A DNA stretch of 64,000 nucleotides, from contig NZ_DATLJA010000084.1 in assembly GCF_035539115.1 (NCBI RefSeq), forward strand, positions 1 to 64,000, given 5' to 3'. The translations under genes were made by a program, and so were the position numbers. Shown here one piece after another: positions 53,331 to 61,630 of this stretch (its first letter is position 1; each line of letters starts with the position of its first letter). The stretch comes from Desulfitobacterium_A sp035539115 (GTDB taxonomy: Bacteria; Bacillota; Desulfitobacteriia; Desulfitobacteriales; Desulfitobacteriaceae). The notes beneath the pieces were generated by a model. That model was not told the DNA's origin and made no database searches. It worked only from the letters and a program-made list of their open reading frames with translations.

Positions 53331-55904
53331 GTGGCAAATCTCATCGAGAAGGCAAAAAATTATTCGATGAAGAGAAGGTCTTTTCTGGGCTTAACGGCAG
53401 TTGCTGCAGCGGCGATTACGCTTCCTGGCTGCGGATTGGCTAAAGTAGATTCAACTACGGCAGCGGCAAATTTGGCTACGAAGGAAGGCAAATGGCAGCC
53501 TATAGCTTGTTGGCACAATTGCGGCGGACGTTGTTCAAACAAGGCTTATGTTGTGGATGGCGTGGTTGTGCGCCAAAAGACAGATGACACCCATCCTGAT
53601 TCTCCGGATTATCCACAACAACGGGGATGTAACCGGGGACGTTCACAACGGATGCAAGTGTTTGGGGTAGACAGACTTAAATATCCTATGAAGCGGAAGA
53701 ATTGGGAACCTGGCGGCGGAAAGAAAGAATTGCGCGGTCAAGATGAATGGGTCCGTATTTCTTGGGATGAGGCTCTGGAGATTGTCGCTAGTGAAATTAA
53801 GCGTATTAGTGGGAAATATGGCAATCGAGGTATTTTTGCTCCGTATCCTGGAGACATTGGACGTACCTTGTCTCTAGCGGGTGGATCCATTGGCATGTGG
53901 AGCACAGATTCTTGGGGTTCTTGGCGTTGGGGTCCTGAGAAAATCGGTATGCCCGAAGGGTACTTTGGCTGGAGTATCAATGACCGTTTAGATTTACGGA
54001 ATTCTCAATTGATTGTAGTTGTTGGTGGTAATCCAGCTTGGAGTGCCGGGGGTAGCCCAACCTATAATTACCTTCAGGCCAAAAAAGCGGGGGCTAAATT
54101 TATCTTTATTGACCCGATTTTTAACGATAGTGCTGAATTACTCGCAGATCAATGGATTCCGATTAACCAAGGCACTGATCATGCGATGTTCCTAGGAATG
54201 GCTTATACCTTACTCAAGGAAGACGATCCTGTGAACAACAAGTTAATTGACTGGGATTTCTTGAATCGTTGTACCGTTGGTTTTGATAAGGATCATATGC
54301 CGGCTGGCGCAGATCCCAAAGAAAACTTCAAAGATTATGTACTGGGTATCTCTGATGGCATACCCAAGACCGCGGAATGGGCTTCGGAAATTTGTGGTGT
54401 CACAGCAGAGGTCATCCGTAATCTCGCGATCGAGATGGCCAAAACCGAGCGGGTAGCTTTGATTACAGCTTGGGCTCCTGCGAAGACACACAACTCAGAT
54501 TCTTGGCCACAAATGTTCATGACCCTTGGGGCAATGACAGGCAGTATTGGCAAATCAGGTTGCATGACGGGAGTAAGTTGTCACTATGCAACGGGCAATG
54601 GTGGACCTGCACTCGTAACCTATGGTTTCGATAATGTTCCTCCGATTGCTAACCCGATTAAGGAAAGTATCAATTGTAATGAAATGTGGACAGCCATTCT
54701 TGATGGTAAATACACAGCGGGTTATAAAGATGTAAAAAATGTTAACATTCAAATGATTTACCATGGAGAAGAAGCCGTCCTGCAAACCAGAGCTGATCAA
54801 GTCAAGGGAATTACAGCTCATCGTAAAGTGGAATTCGTGGTTGCACATGGTCAATTCTTAACAACGAACTGCAAATATGCAGATGTTGTACTGCCAGTGA
54901 ACACGCCATGGGAGAGAGTCGGTGGTTTCCCGTGGGACATGAACCGCGACGCTATGGTCTGGTGGACAAAGGTAACAGACTCTCTTTATGAATCGAAGAG
55001 TGATATGGACATTGCTCAAGAACTGGGAAAACGCTTAGGCTTTACAGCTGAACAAGTTTGTCCATTGAACGAGAAGCAGAGATTCTTAAATCAACTCGCC
55101 GGTTGCCAAGTCATTAAAGCGGATGGAAAGGGCATGGAACCCTTGATTACGCTTACGGAGGCAGATATCAAAGAATGGGGCGGAACAATTAAACCTCAAC
55201 AAGGCCGGCTATCGCTCAAGGAAGCTCTAGAAAAAGGGCTATACCAAGTCGAACGTAAACCAGGCGATAATTTGGGTTATATTGCCTTCGAAGACTTTTA
55301 TAAAGATCCTGCAGCTCATCCGCTCAAGACAAAAAGCGGTAAGCTGGAGATTCATAGTCAAGCTTTAGCCGATTTAATTAAAGGCTATGGTTTTACGGAA
55401 ATTAAGCCTATTCCAACGTATAATCAGCCGATTGAAGGCTATGAGGACACGTTCAAAGATTTTAAAGCGAAAGTAAAAGGGGATTATCCTCTTCAAGTCA
55501 TCAATCCTCACTATTTACGACGTTCACATAGTGTATTTGATAATAACCCCTGGCTGCGGGAAGCTTGGCCAAACCCTGTATTCATTTCCACAAAGGATGC
55601 AGAGGAACGAGGCATTAAAGAAGGCGATACCGTCCTAATTAGTAGCAAACACGGCAAAACTTTACGCCCTGCTCATGTAACTGAGACGATAAAACCAGGC
55701 GTAGTGGGACTTCCTCATGGGGCGTGGATTGAGATGGATGAGAAAAATCAAGTCGATAAAGCGGGATCCGATAATATACTGACAGGATCGATCCCAACCG
55801 GGCAAGGTATCGGAGGTTGGAACTCGACCGTTTGTCAAGTCGAGAAATGGACGGGAGAACCTCTCCAAGAAGATTCCAAATGGCCCCTACGGATCGTTCT
55901 CTAG
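53331..55904 (+). CDS. Tat-exported DMSO-reductase-type catalytic subunit, copy 2
   Basis: I choose GTG 53331 by homology with copy 1; ATG 53325 sits too close to GGAGGTG. 857 residues. The twin-arginine signal KRRSFLGLTAVAAA ends in LPGC. The first ~150 residues are very like copy 1, including CWHNCGGRCSNKAY and RGCNRGRSQ. From there it diverges strongly: MWSTDSWGSWRWG replaces the Mo-ligand region and the active-site half differs, so the substrate is probably different. Both end in similar RRSHSVFDNNPWL segments. Confidence 0.92.
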   Translation: MANLIEKAKNYSMKRRSFLGLTAVAAAAITLPGCGLAKVDSTTAAANLATKEGKWQPIACWHNCGGRCSNKAYVVDGVVVRQKTDDTHPDSPDYPQQRGCNRGRSQRMQVFGVDRLKYPMKRKNWEPGGGKKELRGQDEWVRISWDEALEIVASEIKRISGKYGNRGIFAPYPGDIGRTLSLAGGSIGMWSTDSWGSWRWGPEKIGMPEGYFGWSINDRLDLRNSQLIVVVGGNPAWSAGGSPTYNYLQAKKAGAKFIFIDPIFNDSAELLADQWIPINQGTDHAMFLGMAYTLLKEDDPVNNKLIDWDFLNRCTVGFDKDHMPAGADPKENFKDYVLGISDGIPKTAEWASEICGVTAEVIRNLAIEMAKTERVALITAWAPAKTHNSDSWPQMFMTLGAMTGSIGKSGCMTGVSCHYATGNGGPALVTYGFDNVPPIANPIKESINCNEMWTAILDGKYTAGYKDVKNVNIQMIYHGEEAVLQTRADQVKGITAHRKVEFVVAHGQFLTTNCKYADVVLPVNTPWERVGGFPWDMNRDAMVWWTKVTDSLYESKSDMDIAQELGKRLGFTAEQVCPLNEKQRFLNQLAGCQVIKADGKGMEPLITLTEADIKEWGGTIKPQQGRLSLKEALEKGLYQVERKPGDNLGYIAFEDFYKDPAAHPLKTKSGKLEIHSQALADLIKGYGFTEIKPIPTYNQPIEGYEDTFKDFKAKVKGDYPLQVINPHYLRRSHSVFDNNPWLREAWPNPVFISTKDAEERGIKEGDTVLISSKHGKTLRPAHVTETIKPGVVGLPHGAWIEMDEKNQVDKAGSDNILTGSIPTGQGIGGWNSTVCQVEKWTGEPLQEDSKWPLRIVL

Positions 55905-55914
55905 AAAGGAGTGA

Positions 55915-56463
55915 ATGACATTGGCACAAAAAGGCTTTTATTACGATCAAACAAGTTGTATCGGGTGCAAGGTTTGTCAGGTTGCTTGTAAGGATAAAAA
56001 CAATTTGAAAGTAGGCCCGCGTTATCGCCGAGTCTATGATATCGAAACCGGTAAATTCCCGAATCCTCATCGCGCCCATTTTTCCATCGGTTGTAACCAT
56101 TGTGATCATCCTAAATGTGTTGAGAACTGTCCAACTGGAGCGCTCCAAAAGCGGAAAGAGGATGGCATTGTAATCCTCGACCATGCTAAGTGCATTGGCT
56201 GTCGCCTTTGCACTTGGTCTTGCCCTTATGGAGCTCCTCAATATAAAGAGGATGAAGGCAAAGTAGGTAAATGTGACGGATGTTCAGACTTAATCGCTAA
56301 AGGGGAAAATCCGGCCTGTGTTGACGCGTGTGTGATGCGATGTTTACAATTTGGTGATATCGCCGAACTTCGTCAAAAATACGGCACCAATGCTGATGCA
56401 CCAGGTCTTCCCAGTTCAGCGACGACCACTCCGAATATTGTAATTAAGGTTAAAAAACGTTAG
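55915..56463 (+). CDS. DmsB-like four-cluster ferredoxin, copy 2
   Basis: ATG 55915 has AAAGGAG correctly spaced; TTG 55921 matches the paralogue start better. 182 residues. Clusters: CIGCKVCQVACKDKNN, CNHCDHPKCVENCP, CIGCRLCTWSCPYG, CDGCSDLIAKGENPACVDAC. Partner of the reductase upstream. Confidence 0.93.
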   Translation: MTLAQKGFYYDQTSCIGCKVCQVACKDKNNLKVGPRYRRVYDIETGKFPNPHRAHFSIGCNHCDHPKCVENCPTGALQKRKEDGIVILDHAKCIGCRLCTWSCPYGAPQYKEDEGKVGKCDGCSDLIAKGENPACVDACVMRCLQFGDIAELRQKYGTNADAPGLPSSATTTPNIVIKVKKR

Positions 56464-56497
56464 AAATTAACTCGGTAAGAGTAAGGAGGTAAGGTAA

Positions 56498-57373
56498 ATG
56501 GTGTTTGCTGAAGAATGGCCATTAATGACGTTCACGCTACTCATGCAGTTAAGTGTAGGGACGTTCCTCATTCTGATGGTTATCAAAGCCCTCATCGGGA
56601 GTCAAGACACTCAGGCTTCGAAAGCCTTGAGCTTTGGGTTTACAGCGGTGGGTCCAGTTACTGTTTTAGCTTTGATTTTTTCAGTGTTCCATTTGGGTGA
56701 TCCATTAGGTGCTCCGCGTTCGATTTTGAACTTGGGGTCCTCTTGGTTGAGCCGAGAGATTTTAACAGCTGGCGGCTTCTTAGCGCTTTGGCTTATCTTT
56801 TGGTGGTTTTCCCGTAAAGGCAAAGAAAGCAATGCTCTGGGGTGGATCACAGCACTCGTTGGCTTAGCGGCGATCTTTAGTATGGCTCATATCTATAGTT
56901 CTTCAATTCGACCGGCTTGGGCGAATATGAATACGTATGTCGCTTTTTTCGGAGCGACCTTGGCGATGGGCGGTTTAGGTGCTGTTAGTGTCTTCGTTTT
57001 GGGGATGAAGGGCAGAGCCTTTTCTGAATCCATGACCAAGGCCCTAACATCGGTAAGTTATGTCAGTGTTGCAGCAGTCATTTTGCCTCTTCTTTATTTC
57101 CCCATTTACCTATCCGGCCTGAAAGCGGGCGGAGCAACGGCTGAAGCGTCAGCCCAGATTCTGACGGGAAGTATGGGCCTGTTGATCTTTAGTGCAATTC
57201 TCTCGTTGATCGGTGTAGTGTTGCTGGTTTATCTGCTGAGAAAACAGGGGAACAAGGCGCAAAGTTTTCCGGTGAGTACAATTCTCCTGGCACTAGTTTT
57301 AGTTGTCGCTGGAGAATTTATGAGCCGTTATCTCTTCTACGCCTGTGGTATTTCGCCTATTATTGGGGGCTAA
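56498..57373 (+). CDS. DmsC-like membrane anchor, copy 2
   Basis: 291 residues, eight membrane helices, AAGGAGGTAAGG ribosome site as in copy 1. FAEEWPLMTFTLLMQLSVGT and SVFHLGDPLGAPRSILNLGS are nearly identical to copy 1, so the anchor is the most conserved subunit of the duplication. Last gene of operon 2. Confidence 0.92.
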   Translation: MVFAEEWPLMTFTLLMQLSVGTFLILMVIKALIGSQDTQASKALSFGFTAVGPVTVLALIFSVFHLGDPLGAPRSILNLGSSWLSREILTAGGFLALWLIFWWFSRKGKESNALGWITALVGLAAIFSMAHIYSSSIRPAWANMNTYVAFFGATLAMGGLGAVSVFVLGMKGRAFSESMTKALTSVSYVSVAAVILPLLYFPIYLSGLKAGGATAEASAQILTGSMGLLIFSAILSLIGVVLLVYLLRKQGNKAQSFPVSTILLALVLVVAGEFMSRYLFYACGISPIIGG

Positions 57374-57406
57374 GGAAGAAGAGAGAGGTTTATCTGTCAA
57401 TAAATC

Positions 57407-57438
57407 ATTACACTGTCATTTTATAATGACAGTGTAAT
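57407..57438. terminator. hairpin after dms operon 2
   Basis: 14-bp perfect arms ATTACACTGTCATT / AATGACAGTGTAAT, loop TTAT. It lacks a strong T tract, so termination is likely but not certain. Confidence 0.6.
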
Positions 57439-57500
57439 AAACTTAGAGATAGCAGGCTAGTCCTTGCTTGTTAACTGCGATAATTTTCTTGAGTAGGAAT

Positions 57501-57542
57501 AAGAGTTGTCATCTAAACATGACAGCTCTTATTTTCTATTTT
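57501..57542 (+). terminator. rho-independent terminator
   Basis: AAGAGTTGTCAT / ATGACAGCTCTT arms, then ATTTTCTATTTTT. Confidence 0.7.
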
Positions 57543-57654
57543 TAATAAATACGCGGCATTACGCCTTTATTCGACTTGGTATGGGAATTGCATAGTATAA
57601 GGTCAAACCGAATAAGTGAAATGGTTTACAAACTAGGAAAGGAGGGTACATGCA

Positions 57655-57903
57655 GTAAAGGATCCGGAAACCGGTTTAGGCGTCATTCCCGGGTTTTCAG
57701 GAACCCAGCGGCTGCCCCGACTGATCGGTGTAGCCAAAGCGAAGGAATTTATCTATCTGGCGCAAAGCCACACCGCTCAAGAAGCGCTTGAGGTCGGATT
57801 AGTCAACAAAGTTGTTGCCCCGGAAAGCCTGATGGATGAGGTAAATGCCTTAGCGGATGCCCTTTTTTCAGGCTTTCAACGAAAAGAGAAAACCAAACTT
57901 TAA
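57655..57903 (+). pseudogene. enoyl-CoA hydratase/crotonase fragment
   Basis: The frame reads PETGLGVIPGFSGTQRLPRL then EALEVGLVNKVVAPESLMDE, the second half of a crotonase. There is no start codon, and the first ~115 residues including the oxyanion-hole region are absent. The stop is at 57901. It is a decayed gene of acyl-CoA metabolism. Confidence 0.75.
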
Positions 57904-57925
57904 CGTTTGAAAGGAGAAAAATTAT

Positions 57926-58137
57926 ATGCTTACGTAAATAGAGGAAAAACGTTTGACCAATTTGAAATTGGAGATGTTTTTGAAACAGCCCAAAGAACCA
58001 TTACCGAGGCTGATGTAGCAACTTTTGCAGGTTTGTCCGGAGATTATAATCCGTTGCATACCAATCAGGAATAGGCCAAAGGAACCCCCTTTGGAAGGCG
58101 AATTGCACATGGGGTTTTGACCTTCGCCATAACCACA
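57926..58137 (+). pseudogene. MaoC-like (R)-hydratase fragment with amber codon
   Basis: GKTFDQFEIGDVFETAQRTI, ADVATFAGLSGDYNPLH and, after TAG at 58072-58074, AKGTPFGRRIAHGVLTFA show a MaoC hydratase with the catalytic Asp/His. The ATG at 57926 is one base out of frame with it. The gene is cut near 58137, where minus-strand flavoprotein sequence begins. Loss of function is certain. Confidence 0.75.
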
Positions 58138-58590
58138 GATCTTGGGATAATCATCAAAAAGACGCGAAAGTTCAAAAATCTTATGCCACCCGGCGAAGGC
58201 TCTTTGGTTCGGCAGCGCTTGAAGATTCTCAAGTTCTTGCATATATTTAGGACCGACTTCAGATATGGAATTCGCTTTGATAACCGCATTAGCCGCTGCA
58301 ATTCCGCTAACAATCGCCATATCAATACCCCGAATGGTCAATCCGGTATTAATTCCAAAGCCTGCAGCATCGCCCACCATAATGAGACCCTCTCGATAAA
58401 GTTGTTTCGGCATGCCGCTCAAACCCAACTCAGGCACTAAATGGGCACCATATTCGACGGTTTTGCCTCCTTCTATTAACGGATAAATGGCTGGATGAAT
58501 TTTGAAATCCTGCAGGATCTCTTGAATTCTTCTCCCATTCTTAGCCGCTTGTTCAGGATAAAAGACAATTCCTAAGGAGATACTTCCATA
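58128..58590 (-). pseudogene. FixC-like flavoprotein (ETF:quinone oxidoreductase) fragment
   Basis: The minus frame reads SISLGIVFYPEQAAKNGRRI, LVPELGLSGMPKQLYREGL, IMVGDAAGFGINTGLTIRGI and IVSGIAAANAVI, the central FAD-binding part of FixC. Start and end are missing. It abuts the MaoC fragment. Together with the crotonase piece it marks a lost fatty-acid or carnitine-type gene cluster. 58591-58726 shows no gene. Confidence 0.75.
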
Positions 58591-58726
58591 CCTTGAAAGA
58601 TAATGAGATTAACTTCGACTATGCCGGTTGCCTTGAGTGTGTTATAATCATAGATAAATTCTATTTTTTAGAATCCCATTTAAAGTAAAACATCTATGTA
58701 ACAATTAGAAAATAGAGGGGATACTC

Positions 58727-60025
58727 ATGGAAGAGCATATTGAATTTGAACTTGGGTTTAGCGAAGAGGAAGCCTTAGCTGAGGCCTCACGCTGCCTTCA
58801 ATGTAAAAAACCGACGTGTCGCAAGGGCTGTCCCGTGAATAACGCGATTCCACAATTTATCAAAGCCATCAAAGAGGAAAATTATGAGATTGGCCTTGAT
58901 GCTATTTATCGACATAGTTATCTGCCTGCAGTTTGTGGACGCGTTTGCCCGCAAGAAAAGCAATGTGAAGCAGGCTGTATTTTAGCCCGTAAAGGTAAGG
59001 CGATTCGCATTGGAAAACTCGAACAATTTATCGCTGAACAAGGTAAAGACGTCGAGTTTACGAAAGTGGTCTCGACCATGGGCTCTGTTGCTGTTATTGG
59101 CTCTGGTCCTGCGGGCTTGGCGGCCGCAGTTCAGTTAACGCAGATAGGGTATGCAGTAACGGTCTTTGAAGGGGAGTCAGAACCGGGTGGAGTACTTCTC
59201 TATGGGATACCGGAATATCGTTTACCCAAAGAAGTCGTGAGGCATGAGATCGAGAAGATCAAAAATCTGGGGGTCGAGTTCCGATTAAATACCTTAATCG
59301 GTGTAGATATACTCTTGGATGATCTTTTTACAATGGGCTATCAGGCGGTATTTATTGGTACCGGTGCCGGACTGCCACAAAAGCTAAACATCCCAGGAGA
59401 AGACTTAAAAGGAGTTATGGCTGCAATTTATGTGCTACAGACGATTAATCTCTATAATCTAGGACAATTACCAGAAAATGAATTACCGACTAAACAGGGT
59501 GAACAAGTGGTTGTCATTGGTGCGGGTAATGTGGCGATGGATGCAGCACGCACCTCGAGTAGGTTGGGTGCTGAGGTTACTGTTCTTGCTCGGCGAGGTC
59601 TTGACCAGATGGCTGCACGGGATAAGGAACGAGATGAAGCTGTAGCTGAAGGAGTCGGGATTCGATCCTACGCGGCCCCCCTGGAGATTCTGGGTCAGGA
59701 TAGTGTAACTGGAATCAAGTGCGCACCTACGGAAGTTATGGATAACGGGCGATTAAGGCTCAAAGAAGAGGAAAGTTTCGTTATCCCTGCGGATAAAGTG
59801 TATGTCGCTATTGGTCAACGACCTTTTGCTCGAATCGTTTCAACCTCTGAAGGCTTTCAGGTGGATAAGGGTGGATTATTGCTCAGTGATGAGCATGGGA
59901 TGACAACCCGCGAAGGCGTCTTCGCTGCCGGGGATGTCGTTCATGGACCCGCGACAGTGGTTAAGGCCATGGGAGAAGGACGAAGAATTGCGATTGAGAT
60001 TCATGCCTACCTACTAAGAAAGTGA
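58727..60025 (+). CDS. GltD-like NAD(P)H oxidoreductase (glutamate synthase small-subunit family)
   Basis: 432 residues. N-terminal Fe-S part: CLQCKKPTCRKGCPVNNAIP and VCGRVCPQEKQCEAGC. Then the FAD site VAVIGSGPAGLAAAVQL and the NAD(P) site VVVIGAGNVAMDAARTSSRL, ending with VFAAGDVVHGPATVVKAMG. The large subunit GltB is not adjacent, so it may serve another electron acceptor, as NfnB-type proteins do. Single gene with terminator at 60023. Confidence 0.9.
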   Translation: MEEHIEFELGFSEEEALAEASRCLQCKKPTCRKGCPVNNAIPQFIKAIKEENYEIGLDAIYRHSYLPAVCGRVCPQEKQCEAGCILARKGKAIRIGKLEQFIAEQGKDVEFTKVVSTMGSVAVIGSGPAGLAAAVQLTQIGYAVTVFEGESEPGGVLLYGIPEYRLPKEVVRHEIEKIKNLGVEFRLNTLIGVDILLDDLFTMGYQAVFIGTGAGLPQKLNIPGEDLKGVMAAIYVLQTINLYNLGQLPENELPTKQGEQVVVIGAGNVAMDAARTSSRLGAEVTVLARRGLDQMAARDKERDEAVAEGVGIRSYAAPLEILGQDSVTGIKCAPTEVMDNGRLRLKEEESFVIPADKVYVAIGQRPFARIVSTSEGFQVDKGGLLLSDEHGMTTREGVFAAGDVVHGPATVVKAMGEGRRIAIEIHAYLLRK

Positions 60026-60057
60026 AACGAGGGGACAGGTCCCTCGTTTCTTTTTTC
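60023..60057 (+). terminator. rho-independent terminator
   Basis: GAAACGAGGG / CCCTCGTTTC with T6. Confidence 0.9.
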
Positions 60058-60059
60058 TT

Positions 60060-60152
60060 ACTAACAGAAAGTATAAGTTTTGGGCAGATAGCATAAGTGC
60101 AACTAAGGCTTCCGCCTACGCTAGAGGCTTGGCGCAAGCCAAGTTTTCTTTA
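60060..60152. repeat. dispersed repeat family, copy D
   Basis: Nearly identical to copy A at 36229 over its full ~92 bp, differing at the CAAGCCAAG end. It follows a terminator directly, as do copies A and C. Confidence 0.85.
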
Positions 60153-60278
60153 TTTTCGCTCAAAATACGAGAGAAATATTGGTAGTTGTCCCGGATTAGT
60201 TTATAACGGGAAAAGGTAGAGAAATTAGGGTAAGGATTTTCAGTATGAAGAAAGCATGAAAAAAATAGTAGGTGGCAC

Positions 60279-60306
60279 TTGACTTTTATAATAATTATAA
60301 TATAAT
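60279..60306 (+). promoter_or_regulatory. promoter with PerR box for rubrerythrin
   Basis: TTGACT (60279-60284) and TATAAT (60301-60306) have a 16-bp spacer. The spacer is exactly TTATAATAATTATAA (60286-60300), a perfect PerR/Fur-family consensus box. PerR would block RNA polymerase until oxidised by peroxide. Confidence 0.85.
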
Positions 60307-60375
60307 AAGAAATATAAAGAGAGCCCACAAAAAAACCAAGATAAAAAATAAAAAGATTAAAAGGGAGAGATTCTA

Positions 60376-60921
60376 ATGAAAAAATTTGTTTGCGCTGTTT
60401 GTGGTTACATCTATGAAGGAACTGAGCCCCCGAAAGAATGTCCACAATGTCATGCTCCAAGAGAGAAGTTTTCAGAACAAGTTGAAGGAGTTATGCAATG
60501 GGCTGATGAGCATAAAATTGGCATAGCCCAAGGTGTTGACCCTGAAGTTCTCGAAGGCTTAAGAGCTAATTTCACCGGTGAGTGCACCGAAGTAGGTATG
60601 TATCTTGCCATGAGTCGTCAAGCAGACCGTGAAGGGTTCCCAGAAGTGGGTGAAGCCTACAAACGAATTGCTTTCGAAGAAGCAGAACATGCTTCGAAGT
60701 TTGCTGAACTCTTAGGAGAAGTTGTCAATGCCGATACCAAAAAGAATCTTGAATTGAGAATCGCAGCAGAATACGGCGCTACTCAAGGAAAGAAAGATCT
60801 CGCAACTCTGGCGAAAAAACTCAACTATGATGCAATCCATGATACCGTTCATGAAATGTGTAAAGATGAAGCCCGCCATGGTAAGGCTTTCCAAGGATTA
60901 CTCAATCGTTACTTCAAATAA
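60376..60921 (+). CDS. reverse rubrerythrin (rubredoxin domain N-terminal)
   Basis: 181 residues, AAAGGGAGAG site. The rubredoxin motifs CAVCGYIYEG and CPQCHAPREKF are at the N-terminus, ahead of the ferritin-like diiron domain with EVGMYLAMSRQADREGFPEV, FEEAEHASKF and KDEARHGKAFQGL. This swapped order defines reverse rubrerythrins, NADH-linked peroxide and oxygen scavengers of clostridia. The PerR-box promoter supports that role. Confidence 0.95.
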   Translation: MKKFVCAVCGYIYEGTEPPKECPQCHAPREKFSEQVEGVMQWADEHKIGIAQGVDPEVLEGLRANFTGECTEVGMYLAMSRQADREGFPEVGEAYKRIAFEEAEHASKFAELLGEVVNADTKKNLELRIAAEYGATQGKKDLATLAKKLNYDAIHDTVHEMCKDEARHGKAFQGLLNRYFK

Positions 60922-60945
60922 GATTTAAATCAATCGAAGAGCCCA

Positions 60946-60982
60946 GGACGCCGAACGTTATTTTCGGCGTCCTTCATTTTTC
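60946..60982 (+). terminator. rho-independent terminator
   Basis: GGACGCCGAA / TTCGGCGTCC, then T-rich tail. Confidence 0.88.
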
Positions 60983-61080
60983 ACCATCACATTTCATCCT
61001 CTGATGTGCTAAGCAACGGCATGAATGTCTACCCTGAAAAAGCCTTAGGTCTGCTCAGATCAAATAGGTTGTTTCTGGGA

Positions 61081-61329
61081 TTCTTGCAAGCAAAGTTACG
61101 TTACAGACGCCGGACGTACGCTCGCAGACCCAAGCTAAGGGCATAACTGCTGGATGAAAGCTGCGGGATGCCCTTCCAATTCGCCGTCCTTGGCTCACGG
61201 TCGGCGAGTCACATCGTGTGCCTCGTCCCTCTAAAGTAGGCGCAGTTCTGCCCAATCTTGGTGACTGTTCGCGTAGAGTCCTCGCTTACTGTAATCGTAA
61301 CTCGCTTCGAAGAATTGCCTGAAGATTGA
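61081..61329. repeat. dispersed non-coding repeat, about 250 bp, copy 2
   Basis: Same orientation and about 85 percent match to 21687-21934, from TTCTTGCAAGCAAAGTTACG to GAAGAATTGCCTGA. 61330-61630 has hairpin-rich sequence (for example GAAGTGAAC and GTTCACTTC) but no gene I can support. Confidence 0.75.
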
Positions 61330-61630
61330 CCCGCAAGCGTAGCTTCTCCCCTTCGAGGATAAGTCGACTAGGGCTTGAGTTTCGTACCTCACCTCTAAGC
61401 CGAGTCTCCTATATCGCACAGAAGTGAACGATTTCGTGAGGGACGGTAAGGCGAATGAAGCTTTCGAAGCTTAGCGGCGCTAGTGGTTCACTTCAGGTAT
61501 TACCCTGAGGTTTGGCAGAGCTGCTTCAGTACATGTATACTTAATAAAAGTTGCAAAATTCTCCTTGTAAAAATATAATTATTTCCATAGCACGAGAATG
61601 TCTCTTACATAGAAAGGGGTTATATAGACG

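Noticed and set aside
55639..56241. Long minus-strand frame
   Set aside because: It lies antisense to the second dmsA/dmsB genes, crosses their junction and shows no protein-like motif.
58072..58074. Pyrrolysine codon in MaoC
   Set aside because: The gene also has an off-frame start and is cut at 58137, so the TAG is most simply decay.
36229..60152. CRISPR array
   Set aside because: The repeats lie kilobases apart, are about 90 bp and have no spacer structure or cas genes.
61330..61630. Lysine riboswitch before dapL
   Set aside because: No L-box core motifs were seen; only scattered hairpins.
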